This document shows, one piece after another, positions 13,574 through 22,019 of a stretch of 22,019 nt of DNA (positions are counted from its first letter, which is position 1; every line of letters starts with the position of its first letter). The notes beneath the pieces were generated by a model. That model had not been told where the DNA came from, did not search any database, and worked only from the letters and a program-made list of their open reading frames with translations. Source of the DNA: Flavobacteriaceae bacterium (GTDB lineage Bacteria; Bacteroidota; Bacteroidia; Flavobacteriales; Flavobacteriaceae); NCBI GenBank assembly GCA_002713495.1, contig PATA01000020.1, positions 1 through 22,019 on the forward strand, given 5' to 3'. A program made the position numbers and the translations under genes.

Positions 13574-14176
13574 ATGTCAAGACAAATTAAATTTAATTTA
13601 GAAGGTGTTCTCCTTGAAGCCCCAATAAATAAGGTCGATAGAGCAAAATTATATGGAACATCTACTAGGGTAGTTTATGATGAAAATGGTGAGTTATGTA
13701 AATTATCGGATTTATATCAGGGGTCAATTATCTTACCTAAAGGCTCACTAAGTCAAGTTTTAATTGACAAAAAAGGAAATTATGTCTCAAGATCTGATTT
13801 GATTGGATTTAATAAATCTGATCAAAAAGTTGATAAAGTTGCATCAATTTATTCTCAAGAAAATAAGTGTAAAAAGATCCCTTTAGATGAATTTATATCT
13901 GCTAATATTAAATCAGTTTATCAATTGACCATTAGTGATGTTGATTTAGAAAGCTGGAAAAAGCGTTTTTCAAATAATGAGATCTACCATTTTATATTTA
14001 ATTACAGAGAGGATTTCGAAGGAGATGATGCTTATATTTTATCTGAAGGAAATCATTTTTTTATTATTGTTGGAAAACAAAATGAGTATGAATTTTTGGA
14101 ATTAGAAACAATTTCAATCGACCAAGAAGAAGAGGATATAATTGAAGAAGATAATGTTGATTTTTCAATGTTTTAA
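13574..14176 (+). CDS. conserved hypothetical protein with acidic tail, 200 aa
   Basis: First gene of a tight operon with the next two. The first 80 residues (LEGVLLEAPINKVDRAKLYG ... GSIILPKGS) contain the NKVDRxKLYG element of a hypothetical family I recall from many bacteria, without a known function; beta-rich. A second region (LESWKKRFSNNEIYHFIFNY) is mixed. The last 22 residues are intensely acidic (DQEEEDIIEEDNVDFSMF) and end in phenylalanine. That shape recalls the tails of single-stranded-DNA-binding proteins (acidic stretch ending in F) and, less closely, a clamp-binding motif; this is inference. ATG start; weak A/T-rich promoter region with no clear -7 box upstream. Confidence 0.75.
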   Translation: MSRQIKFNLEGVLLEAPINKVDRAKLYGTSTRVVYDENGELCKLSDLYQGSIILPKGSLSQVLIDKKGNYVSRSDLIGFNKSDQKVDKVASIYSQENKCKKIPLDEFISANIKSVYQLTISDVDLESWKKRFSNNEIYHFIFNYREDFEGDDAYILSEGNHFFIIVGKQNEYEFLELETISIDQEEEDIIEEDNVDFSMF

Positions 14177-14178
14177 CT

Positions 14179-14886
14179 ATGATTAGATACATAAAAATAG
14201 AGGACTCTAAGAAAAGAGATGCTGAAATTACTTTTAAATCAATTAATTCTAAGGCATCAGTATATCTTGCAATGGAGACTAGAGAAAAACCCAAAAATAA
14301 AAAAGTTATTAAATTTTCAAAAGATAAAAGTCTCAAAGCTTTAATTGGAAATGCGAATCCATCCCAAGAAGATTATAACAAATTTTCAGAAGATCTTATT
14401 GCAAATGATAAAGAAATTGACTTTGAACTTTTTGGAAGATTTATTGAAAGAACTGATAAAATATACACCAATAAAAAAAATGAGCCTGTTTATAATATTA
14501 AAGTAGTTCAGAATTTAAAAGATCCTCAGGGTAATTTGATTAAAGAACAAAAACCTATTTATTTACATTCAAACATTAATGAGGAAAACATTGTAAAGTG
14601 GACAGGAAAGTATATCCCAAAAATTAAGCTTTATAATAAAGTTGTCCTTAGTTCAAAATATCAAATAAAGCATGTCAATGGACTTACTTTTGATTTTTTA
14701 TTCAATATTGCAAAAACTTTACATGACAAAGATTCTTTTATGATGATGGGTGGAGGTAAAGGAAATGATCCACTAGTTTTTAATGATGGCGGAAAACCCT
14801 ATCGTGGGTTTTTAGAGGGAAGGATAAATGATAAATCCTATTGTTTAATTCTTCACTTATCAAATCAAGAGTTGAAGGGTATATAA
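14179..14886 (+). CDS. conserved hypothetical protein, 235 aa
   Basis: Middle gene, 2 bases after the previous stop and 1 base before the ligase. Lysine-rich soluble protein, no signal peptide. The C-terminal half carries a glycine-rich segment (MMMGGGKGNDPLVF, near residues 188-201) and YRGFLEGRINDKSYCLILHL, both of which look like strongly conserved features. A basic surface suits nucleic-acid binding, which is inference. Not recognised. ATG start directly after the previous gene suggests translational coupling. Confidence 0.75.
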   Translation: MIRYIKIEDSKKRDAEITFKSINSKASVYLAMETREKPKNKKVIKFSKDKSLKALIGNANPSQEDYNKFSEDLIANDKEIDFELFGRFIERTDKIYTNKKNEPVYNIKVVQNLKDPQGNLIKEQKPIYLHSNINEENIVKWTGKYIPKIKLYNKVVLSSKYQIKHVNGLTFDFLFNIAKTLHDKDSFMMMGGGKGNDPLVFNDGGKPYRGFLEGRINDKSYCLILHLSNQELKGI

Positions 14887-14887
14887 T

Positions 14888-16237
14888 ATGGACGGAAGTT
14901 TATTAAATCAACTTAAAAAATATAAAAACTTACAGTCAAGTAAATATATTCCTGTAAGGGGAGATGAAATTATAACAAGAGTTTTTGAATTTGATAAGTA
15001 TTATGTCTCTACAAAAATTGATGGTCATTTATGTTTTATTTATAAAAAAAATAAAGATGTTAATCTTTATAATTTTAATGGAAAATCATTTAAAAGAGAT
15101 GAATTAATATCTGAGGCTATTAAAAAAATACCGGTCAGTAGTGCATTGCTTGTTGGAGAAATATATCATTATGATAAAGGGAAAAGAACAAGATCATTTG
15201 ATTTAACTAAAGCAATTTCTGAAGCTAATGCAGTCATTAAAATTGGAGTTTTTGATTTGATAACATACGATAATAAGAGTTTTGAAGCAACTAATTGGTT
15301 AGAAAAGAAGAAATTAATTAGTAGTATTTTTTCTGAAGGTGATCTTATTCATCCTGTTCAGGAGATTGAATTTTCATCAAGAAAGGAGCTTGAAAACGAA
15401 TTCAACCAAAGAGTAAATAATAATAATGAAGAAGGTATAATTGTTCGTGGTTTAAATGGACCTACTTTTAAAATCAAACCTTCTCTTACATTTGATTTTG
15501 TTGTATTAGGGTATGCAATGGGTTACTCGGATGATTTTTCACTTTTAAAGGAATTAATTTTTGGGGTTTTAATAGAAAAAAATAAATTTTTAGTTGTTGG
15601 AAAAGTAAGCAACGGATTCTCTATTGATCAAAGAAAAAATCTTTCGAAACGTTTAGAAAAAATTAGGGTTCCTTCAAATGTAATAGAAACTTCAGGAGTT
15701 AATGTTCCTTTTACAATGATAGAGCCTGCTTTGGTTGCTGAAATTGAATCGATTGATATCATTAATAGTAACTCTAATGGTATTATTTTGAAATCTGTTT
15801 TATTTTTTGAGAAAGAATTTATAAAGTTAAATAATTCACCATCAGTTAGTTTGATTTCTCCTGTGTTTATGGGTTTAAGACAAGATAAAAAAGTTACTGA
15901 ACATCAAACGGGCATATCACAAATCACAAGGGTTATAGATTTAATTGATTCTGATAATGAACCTGAGATTAAGGCTGATTCAGATTTAATTAAAAAAGAA
16001 TTATTTGTTAAAGAGACAAGGGGTGTTAAAATGGTAAAAAAATATTTTATATGGAAAACAAATTCTGATTCTAATAATTATCCTGATTATGTTTTTTACA
16101 AGATAGATTATTCGCCTACTCGTTCATTAAAACTTCAGAGGGATATTAAAGTTTCAGATAACAAAGACCAAATCATCAATATATTTAATAAACAAATTGA
16201 AACTGATATAAAAAAGGGTTGGAATAAAATTGATTAA
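14888..16237 (+). CDS. ATP-dependent polynucleotide ligase, 449 aa
   Basis: The nucleotidyltransferase motifs are readable in order: I STKIDGHLCF (K43, the AMP-accepting lysine), III LVGEIYHY (E91), IIIa GVFDLITYD, IV EEGIIVRG (E182, R187), V TFKIKPSLTFDFVVLGY (K195, K197). An OB-fold domain follows to about residue 310, then about 140 residues of unusual extension. The enzyme seals nicked phosphodiester backbones via an adenylylated lysine. KIDGHL lacks the Arg that follows KxDG in typical DNA ligases and looks closer to RNA-ligase-type spacing, so DNA versus RNA substrate is open. No nuclease, primase or Ku lies beside it, so it is not a standard LigD NHEJ locus. Third gene of the operon, convergent with the minus-strand membrane-protein gene. 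Confidence 0.88.
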   Translation: MDGSLLNQLKKYKNLQSSKYIPVRGDEIITRVFEFDKYYVSTKIDGHLCFIYKKNKDVNLYNFNGKSFKRDELISEAIKKIPVSSALLVGEIYHYDKGKRTRSFDLTKAISEANAVIKIGVFDLITYDNKSFEATNWLEKKKLISSIFSEGDLIHPVQEIEFSSRKELENEFNQRVNNNNEEGIIVRGLNGPTFKIKPSLTFDFVVLGYAMGYSDDFSLLKELIFGVLIEKNKFLVVGKVSNGFSIDQRKNLSKRLEKIRVPSNVIETSGVNVPFTMIEPALVAEIESIDIINSNSNGIILKSVLFFEKEFIKLNNSPSVSLISPVFMGLRQDKKVTEHQTGISQITRVIDLIDSDNEPEIKADSDLIKKELFVKETRGVKMVKKYFIWKTNSDSNNYPDYVFYKIDYSPTRSLKLQRDIKVSDNKDQIINIFNKQIETDIKKGWNKID

Positions 16238-16240
16238 ATT

Positions 16241-17071
16241 TTAAAACTCTAAATAATCAATCATCTCATTAATTCCAAAAAATTCAAATAAACTTCCAAG
16301 TAAATTAGATAAAAAGAACATAAAGGGAATAAATATTATTACTTTGAATATTTTCCATTTAAAAGATAATTTTTTTTGAAATAAATACATTTCAACATTT
16401 TCTAAAAAGTGACCTTCAACTTCCATCATTTTAGTTTTAAACGCATCAATAAATTTTTCTGGTAGTTTTACTAAAGGTTTTTCTCTGTAAACTTTTTTTC
16501 TTAATAACTCGTTTGAGAACCTTTTATTGATGGAAAACAATTCGTTTCCCTGTTTTGAGTTTTTTAAAATTTTGGAAGCATTAATTTCTTTTAATTCCTT
16601 AATATTAAAATCTTGTTTATAGATAATGTCATAGTTAAAATAATAATCATCAAAATTTTTATTTTCAGCGAAGGGAATTTCCAGTCCTTTTTTATCTCCT
16701 TCTTTTAAAACCTTCCCCAAAATAATATCACTTAATTCATTGTAAACAAACATTGCACCTCTTGTTTCATCTAAAAAGTCTTCGCTAATTTTTAATTTTT
16801 CAGCTATTGTATTATCATTTTCGTACATCTCATGAATCCTTTGAAGCTCTGCGTACTTATCAGCATCACTAAATCCAAGAAGTTTTTGAATTAACTGATA
16901 TTTATTGGGAAATCTAACAAAAATTATGTACAAAAATTTTGTTATTATGGTTTGAACAATTTCTTCAAACCACATAAAAAGTGGAGATATAATTATGACA
17001 GAAACCCAAAAAGATAAACCTAGATTTTTTATAATAAATATTACTTGATTTATAAATTCAAAGAAAGTCAT
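16241..17071 (-). CDS. hypothetical membrane protein with long cytoplasmic-type domain, 276 aa
   Basis: Two hydrophobic segments: residues about 14-50 (FWVSVIIISPLFMWFEEIVQ...IIFV) and 243-266 (VIIFIPFMFFLSNLLGSLFEFF), separated by a charged soluble domain of some 190 residues (QRIHEMYENDNTIAEKLKIS and KLPEKFIDAFKTKMM). A short C-terminal tail follows. Not recognised. Starts 3 bases after the NagX-like gene ends, so it is probably the third gene of the hexosaminidase operon; a link to amino-sugar metabolism is suggested by position only. Convergent with the ligase operon, 3 bases apart. Confidence 0.7.
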   Translation of the reverse strand: MTFFEFINQVIFIIKNLGLSFWVSVIIISPLFMWFEEIVQTIITKFLYIIFVRFPNKYQLIQKLLGFSDADKYAELQRIHEMYENDNTIAEKLKISEDFLDETRGAMFVYNELSDIILGKVLKEGDKKGLEIPFAENKNFDDYYFNYDIIYKQDFNIKELKEINASKILKNSKQGNELFSINKRFSNELLRKKVYREKPLVKLPEKFIDAFKTKMMEVEGHFLENVEMYLFQKKLSFKWKIFKVIIFIPFMFFLSNLLGSLFEFFGINEMIDYLEF

Positions 17072-17074
17072 ATA

Positions 17075-18202
17075 TTAAAGTTTGATAAATATTTTTCTTT
17101 TAAATAAATACGATGTAGGAATCCATACAATTATGACATAAAATACAGCAAATAAAAAAGATAAAAGCTTAAGAGGTAAGCCTATTTCTGAAAAAACATT
17201 AATAAATAACTGATTTAATCCGATTCCCCAATCAAATAAAGTATTTTGAAAGATAACTATTTTATTGTCGTAAAATAGAAATGTTAACATCCCTGCCATC
17301 ATATAGCTAAAAATTGAATTTACACCGAAAGATTGAGCAAACTTGAACCTCTCTCCAAGATTTAAGTAATCACAAATGTAAAGGCAAAAACAAAGAGATA
17401 AGGAGGAAATTCCTCCAACTAGTAGTGTAAAAGAAGTGCTCCATAAATTTTTATTTAATGGAAAAATATATTGACTAATATCTCCTAAAAAAAACAACAC
17501 AAACCCAAATAAAGATAGATGTAACATTTTCTTTATTAGATCACTTTTACTAGTTAAAATATAACCTCCAATTAAGCCTAAAATTCCTGTACCTATTGAT
17601 GGTAAAGTAGTTAAAATTCCTTCTGGATCCCATGTGTCTTCCCACATAACACCAGGTAATAAAAGGGTATCAATATAATGAGCCCAATTTTTTTCAGGAA
17701 CAGATAAATCAGGATAACCAATACCTGGAACTGGAATGAAACACATAATAATAGTATAAAAAACAAGAATTAGAAATAAAAAAATAATTTGTGATCTCAA
17801 GTTTAAATAAAGGAAGATCAGTGCACAAAATAAATATACAAATGAGATTCTTTGAAGAACGCCAGCCCATCTAATATTCTCAAAATCAAAATCTGGCCAT
17901 AACCAAAGAAAAAGACCAACTAAATAAATTTTTATTGATCGCCAGATTATTTTTTTTAAAAGTATATTCTTTGCTAATCCTCCATCTTTCTTTTTTGATA
18001 AGGACAAAACAATTGATACACCTACTATAAATAAAAACGTTGGAAATATATAATCCGTTGGAGTTATACCATTCCATTCAGCATGAAGAAGAGGAGCATA
18101 AACATGTGACCAGCTGCCAGGATCATTAACAATTATCATAAATATAATTGTTAAACCCCTCAATATGTCGACTGAAATCAGTCTTTCTGATTTACTTTTC
18201 AT
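17075..18202 (-). CDS. nagX: NagX-like membrane acyltransferase (heparan-alpha-glucosaminide N-acetyltransferase family), 375 aa
   Basis: The N-terminal RLISVDILRGLTIIFMIIVNDPGSWSHVYAPLLHAEWNG followed by TPTDYIFPTFLFIVGVSIVL is the hallmark of the HGSNAT/DUF5009 family. The protein has about ten transmembrane helices. In animals the family acetylates glucosamine at the lysosomal membrane; bacterial NagX-type genes sit in chitin/GlcNAc loci, and a transport or acetyltransferase role has been proposed. The gene begins inside the end of the GH20 gene (11-base overlap, different frame), so the two are translationally coupled. The gene symbol reflects family membership, not proven function. Confidence 0.85.
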   Translation of the reverse strand: MKSKSERLISVDILRGLTIIFMIIVNDPGSWSHVYAPLLHAEWNGITPTDYIFPTFLFIVGVSIVLSLSKKKDGGLAKNILLKKIIWRSIKIYLVGLFLWLWPDFDFENIRWAGVLQRISFVYLFCALIFLYLNLRSQIIFLFLILVFYTIIMCFIPVPGIGYPDLSVPEKNWAHYIDTLLLPGVMWEDTWDPEGILTTLPSIGTGILGLIGGYILTSKSDLIKKMLHLSLFGFVLFFLGDISQYIFPLNKNLWSTSFTLLVGGISSLSLCFCLYICDYLNLGERFKFAQSFGVNSIFSYMMAGMLTFLFYDNKIVIFQNTLFDWGIGLNQLFINVFSEIGLPLKLLSFLFAVFYVIIVWIPTSYLFKRKIFIKL

Positions 18203-20726
18203 CTTTAATTATTTTAATTGCTCTTCCTCCATTTCCATTAGAATCAAAGGATCTAGCATAAATTATATTTTCATTAGAAACATCTATTGGATCAAAATAT
18301 ATTTTTGAATTAACCCCAGGAATTGTTCCATCAGTTGAATATCTTAAAGTTAATCCTGGAAATTGACTTTTCAAAATCAATTTATTTTGAAATATCTTTC
18401 CACCTGGTTTGGGTAAATGGAATTTAAAATTACTGTTATTTGTGACAAATGATAAAAATTTGTACCCTAAGAAAGATGTGAATTTATCCCAATCTTTATT
18501 CATTTCTTTTTTCTGAATATTTACATCACTTTCTGATATCCATTTGGGTCTTTTACTCCATGCCTTTTCAGCAAAAACAATGATATTAGGGATGAAAAGT
18601 TCATCAAATACATCGTTGCTTATCACCGTTTCAGTCCATAGTTGGCTTTGAATTCCCAAGAAATTTTCAATCTTATTGGTTTTAATTTTTTCCATTTTTT
18701 TGATATAATCTTTATTTAAACCATGTTTTTCATTCAAAGTTTTATTTGAAAAAATATCTAAAGGATCTATAGCCCATGTGTCAAAATAGTCGACATATCC
18801 GGACCAGTTTAGACCATAATTTTCAAAATCCTTATTATCTGCCATATCAAAATAAAAAGCAGAAGAATTACTCATTATAGTTTTAAAACCAAGATTAGCG
18901 AATTTATATATCATATCCTCTCTTCCCTCTTTCCATGTATTGTTCCAGACATATGGAATAAATTCATAATTAAAATTTTCACTTTTGATTTTCTTTTCAT
19001 GTTGGCTTTCTGATGATTGAATTAATAACACATCTTCCCATCCAGTCATGGTTACACCTTTTTCTTTTATTACATTAAATAACTTTCTCAAATTACTATC
19101 ATAAAGATTATTTATATCCATATTCTCACCGAATTTATCTTTACAAATTTTTGATTTCTTCCAAACACCATATGGAACCTCATCTGCACCAATGCTGAAT
19201 TTTTCCAATTTGACTCCAGCCTCATTGTACATTTTATTTATTTCATTAAAAACTTTTTTAAAAAATGTATAGGAGCTTTTCATACAAATACAAATAATAT
19301 TGTCATTATAACCTTGAGCAGATCTATATGTACTTTTATCATCAAAGTCATTTAATAGATATTTAGTCGCGTTTTTATTATCATTAGCACTGATGAATTT
19401 GGAATATCTTGCCTCCATTGCTTTTATTGCTGCTCTGGCATGACTTGGAAAACTAATTTGTGGTATCACTTTGATTCCCAGCTTATCTGCATAAACCAAT
19501 ATTTCTTTAAAATCCTTTTTAGTAAGATATCCATTTCCATTTTTTAGTCCAAGTGCTCCTGAGCCATAAGCAGGAATTAGTTTATCTTTTTCATTTTCTG
19601 TGTATCCTCTTTGAGCCCCTACTTCAGTTAATTCAGGTAAACCTGGAATTTCAATTCTCCACCCTTCATCGTCAGTCAATCTTAATTCTAAATAATTTAA
19701 TTTTAATAAACTTAGGATATCCAAAACATCCGTTATTTTTTTCTTCGGGAAAAAATTTCTAGAAATGTCTAACATGAATCCTCTGTAAGAAAATCTTGGC
19801 CCATCACTTAGTTTTATAAGTGGAAGCCCAATCTTTTCATTTTTATAAATTGAGTTTATTTGTCTTAGGCTTTGAATTGCGTGTCTGATTCCAAAAATAT
19901 CTTTAGATTCAATTATAATCAGATCTGATTTAATTTCTAGTAAATAGTGTTCATCATCTATATAATTATTAGATTCAATTGAGATATTATGAGTCTTCTT
20001 GTTATTCATTGTTATTTTTTCATCAAAAAATTTTGAAAAAAAATCAATTATCAAAGTAGAGTTTTTTTCAAAAGTCTCATCAATCTTTAAATTCCAATTT
20101 TCAATTTGGAATTTATTAGAGTTATTTATATTAAATAGTTTGGGAGAAGGTATTATTTTAATTTGATCAGATTTGTCGAAATCATCATTAGGATATGTGT
20201 CAAAAAGTTCAATTGAATTGGGAATTTTTAATTGGCTAATTCCCTCAGCATTTTTCCATTTAATATTTAATTTTATATCAAAAGCATTTTTCTTATTTAC
20301 AATAAAAACTCCAACGGGGCCCATGATTTTTCTATCTATTATTCCGTCAAATTTGATTTTAAAATTTAACCTCTCACCAGCATTAAGATCCCAATCCTTA
20401 CCAAAAAATAATTTAAAATAATGTTGCCCATTTACATATTCAAAGGCTATATTTTTTGGCAAGGTATTTTTTGTGATAAAACCTTTCATTTGATTCCAAT
20501 GTAGTTCCCAGTTATTAGCCTTTAAATTCTCTTTGGAGTTATTTATTATTTCAAATACTGTTTCAGTCTTATTTTTTTTAACATCAAACTTTATAATTTG
20601 AAAGTTTAAAATTATGTCTTCAGTTTTTTGACAATAAAAATTTTGATGAATTATAAAACATAAAATAAAAACAGGAATTTTTTTTAAAGTTGAATTAATT
20701 TTCATTAAGTTATTGATGTTATTCAT
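18192..20726 (-). CDS. secreted GH20 beta-N-acetylhexosaminidase, 844 aa
   Basis: Residues 1-32 are a signal peptide (IPVFILCFIIHQNFYC). Domain order: CHB_HEX-type N domain (35-150, NWELHWNQMKGF), GH20b-like alpha/beta domain (about 190-308), GH20 (beta/alpha)8 barrel from about 312 (YRGFMLDISRNFFPKKKI; LTDDEGWRIEIPGLPELTEV) and a C-terminal Fn3-like domain (LRYSTDGTIPG, YARSFDSNGNGG). The catalytic Asp-Glu pair is D515-E516 in FSIGADEVPYGVW. It releases terminal GlcNAc/GalNAc from chitin oligomers or glycans in the periplasm or outside. ATG at 20726; ATG at residue 8 is an alternative start. Length fits chitobiase-type enzymes. First gene of its operon. Confidence 0.95.
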   Translation of the reverse strand: MNNINNLMKINSTLKKIPVFILCFIIHQNFYCQKTEDIILNFQIIKFDVKKNKTETVFEIINNSKENLKANNWELHWNQMKGFITKNTLPKNIAFEYVNGQHYFKLFFGKDWDLNAGERLNFKIKFDGIIDRKIMGPVGVFIVNKKNAFDIKLNIKWKNAEGISQLKIPNSIELFDTYPNDDFDKSDQIKIIPSPKLFNINNSNKFQIENWNLKIDETFEKNSTLIIDFFSKFFDEKITMNNKKTHNISIESNNYIDDEHYLLEIKSDLIIIESKDIFGIRHAIQSLRQINSIYKNEKIGLPLIKLSDGPRFSYRGFMLDISRNFFPKKKITDVLDILSLLKLNYLELRLTDDEGWRIEIPGLPELTEVGAQRGYTENEKDKLIPAYGSGALGLKNGNGYLTKKDFKEILVYADKLGIKVIPQISFPSHARAAIKAMEARYSKFISANDNKNATKYLLNDFDDKSTYRSAQGYNDNIICICMKSSYTFFKKVFNEINKMYNEAGVKLEKFSIGADEVPYGVWKKSKICKDKFGENMDINNLYDSNLRKLFNVIKEKGVTMTGWEDVLLIQSSESQHEKKIKSENFNYEFIPYVWNNTWKEGREDMIYKFANLGFKTIMSNSSAFYFDMADNKDFENYGLNWSGYVDYFDTWAIDPLDIFSNKTLNEKHGLNKDYIKKMEKIKTNKIENFLGIQSQLWTETVISNDVFDELFIPNIIVFAEKAWSKRPKWISESDVNIQKKEMNKDWDKFTSFLGYKFLSFVTNNSNFKFHLPKPGGKIFQNKLILKSQFPGLTLRYSTDGTIPGVNSKIYFDPIDVSNENIIYARSFDSNGNGGRAIKIIKDEK

Positions 20727-20837
20727 ATAATTGAGGTTATTTTAAATATAACAAATAAAATTTTTTAAAACATATAGAGTTTTATTAATATTAACACTAA
20801 TTATAAAAAAGATAAATCAATTCAATTCTTTAATACC

Positions 20838-21674
20838 ATGGAAAAAAAAATAATATTAATTTTTTTGGTTTTGAATTCATTCTTAATCCATGCTTCAAAA
20901 GTCGATACTTTAAAAGTTTACAGTAAATCAATGAATAAAATGATAAAAAACATAGTTATAGTTCCCGATACAGCAGGTAATGAAAATGAGTCTCTTCCTG
21001 TAGTTTATCTTCTCCACGGTCATACTGATAAATCTGATACTTGGTTCAAAATAGTACCCGAAATTAAAGACTATGCAGATAAATATAATTTAATAATAGT
21101 TTGTCCTGATGGAGGTTATTCAAGTTGGTATTTAGATAGTCCAATAAATAAAAAAATTCAATATGAAACATATATTTCAAAGGAGTTAATAAAAGTAGTA
21201 GACACAGAATATAATACTCTAAAAAAAAGATCTGGAAGAGCTATTACGGGACTGAGTATGGGTGGGCACGGAGCATTTTACCTCTCTTTCAGACATCAAG
21301 ACATATGGGGGGCAGCTGGAAGTATAAGTGGTGGTCTAGATATATCTAGATTTTATAATGAAGGAGGGGAATCAAGATGGAATTTGATTGAGGCATTAGG
21401 CGATCAAAATGAATTTCCAGAATATTGGGAAAAGAATTCAGTAATTAACATGATAGATTTACTTAAAAAAGAAAGTTTAAAACTTATTTTTGATTGTGGA
21501 ATTGATGATTTTTTCTTTGATGCTAACTTTGAATTACATGAAAAATTAGTAGAAAGAAAAATTCCACATGATTTTATTGAAAGACCCGGAGGACATAACT
21601 GGAATTATTTTTCTAATTCTTTAGAGTATCATTTGTTATTTTTTCAAAAGTTTTTCAGTCAAATAAAATCATAA
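20838..21674 (+). CDS. secreted alpha/beta-hydrolase esterase, 278 aa
   Basis: Signal peptide (MEKKIILIFLVLNSFLIHAS, 1-20), then the putative-esterase fold (tributyrin esterase/FrmB-like). VVYLLHGHTD provides the oxyanion-hole region (residues 55-64), GLSMGGHGAF holds the nucleophile S140, D224 (GIDDFFFD) is the likely acid and H253 (GGHNWNYF) the base. Substrate unknown; acetylated or feruloylated carbohydrate is plausible in a polysaccharide-use setting, but also S-formylglutathione in the wider family. Divergent from the GH20 operon with 111 bases between starts, so regulatory DNA may be shared. A run of nine A follows the ATG G (20842-20850). Confidence 0.88.
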   Translation: MEKKIILIFLVLNSFLIHASKVDTLKVYSKSMNKMIKNIVIVPDTAGNENESLPVVYLLHGHTDKSDTWFKIVPEIKDYADKYNLIIVCPDGGYSSWYLDSPINKKIQYETYISKELIKVVDTEYNTLKKRSGRAITGLSMGGHGAFYLSFRHQDIWGAAGSISGGLDISRFYNEGGESRWNLIEALGDQNEFPEYWEKNSVINMIDLLKKESLKLIFDCGIDDFFFDANFELHEKLVERKIPHDFIERPGGHNWNYFSNSLEYHLLFFQKFFSQIKS

Positions 21675-22019
21675 AGTTATTCCTATTGTGAAATAATGGA
21701 GCCCTGATAAACCAATATTCTGACCTCCAAGGTTAGATGTGTAATGGTAAGATATAACATAATTTTTATAGTTTAATCCAAATATTGGTGTTATATGTTT
21801 ATAATACTGGTTTATTATCTCCCCATTTTTTTCATATGAAATTCCTACTGAATTTCTTCTGTATGATATTCCTAACCAAACTCTTCCACTCGGAATAATT
21901 CTGTAAACTTTCAAGTTATAATCAAAACTTCTTTCATCTGTTTTTTCAAGATATTGAAAAAGAAAAGAAGGTTCAAGGTTCCACCCATTGTCAAAATATA
22001 TTTCGTATTGACTAGAAAA
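21669..22019 (-). CDS. PorP/SprF-like outer-membrane protein, C-terminal part
   Basis: An open frame enters from the right edge and ends at a TAA overlapping the esterase stop by six bases, giving 116 visible residues. NLEPSFLFQYL, then RVWLGISYRRNSVGISYE, NGEIINQYYKHI and YKNYVISYHYTSNLGGQN with a terminal GLHYFTIGITL alternate aromatic and small residues like the transmembrane strands of PorP/SprF proteins, which work with the type IX secretion system in gliding and secretion. This supports a Bacteroidota host. The start lies outside the window, so the upstream half is not seen. The internal TTG at 21914 is not a start. Confidence 0.7.
   Translation of the reverse strand, partial: FSSQYEIYFDNGWNLEPSFLFQYLEKTDERSFDYNLKVYRIIPSGRVWLGISYRRNSVGISYEKNGEIINQYYKHITPIFGLNYKNYVISYHYTSNLGGQNIGLSGLHYFTIGITL

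Overview
The window looks like a piece of a very AT-rich Bacteroidota (probably flavobacterial) chromosome. The main support is a PorP/SprF-type outer-membrane protein fragment at the right edge, a secreted GH20 hexosaminidase beside a NagX-like membrane acetyltransferase, a bacterial tricorn protease, an ATP-grasp/alpha-E/transglutaminase operon, and the general lack of Shine-Dalgarno sequences with a few TAnnTTTG (-7-like) boxes. I assign the group from gene content only and cannot name a species.

Left region (1-3700) is accessory in character. It opens with a degenerate tRNA 3'-end-like sequence, a perfect 12-bp palindrome and a second T-arm-like stretch, which together could be the scar or att site of an integrated element. 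Small orphan genes on both strands follow (107, 56, 237 and 112 aa, a class I methyltransferase, 146 and 66 aa). A highly conserved 35-bp element recurs at 691-725, 1706-1740 and 2128-2162, with a 25-bp partial copy at 952-976, so that exactly one ORF lies between neighbouring copies. Three copies sit just upstream of minus-strand genes and contain a promoter-like arrangement, so the array is either a set of shared promoters, a cassette-like recombination array, or both.

Middle region: a long secreted tricorn protease (3821-7117) with visibly richer GC, then a tight three-gene operon (7314-10657): circularly permuted ATP-grasp amidoligase, alpha-E protein and transglutaminase-like peptidase. 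This is a known but poorly understood peptide-synthesis/processing locus, here without the Anbu protease often found beside it. From 10702 to 13495 lies a patch of small unrecognised genes plus a HAD-type deoxyribonucleotidase.

The three-gene operon 13574-16237 is the most interesting coding system: two unrecognised proteins, the first with a very acidic C-terminal tail ending in hydrophobic residues, joined with 1-2 nt gaps to an ATP-dependent polynucleotide ligase with a long C-terminal extension. It resembles a nucleic-acid repair, RNA-repair or defence module, but its function cannot be read from sequence.

Right region: a minus-strand operon (20726 down to 16241) of GH20 beta-N-acetylhexosaminidase, NagX-like acyltransferase and an unrecognised two-helix membrane protein, divergent from a secreted alpha/beta-hydrolase esterase (20838-21674) that converges on the PorP/SprF fragment. 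The first two fit extracellular or periplasmic release and handling of amino-sugars.
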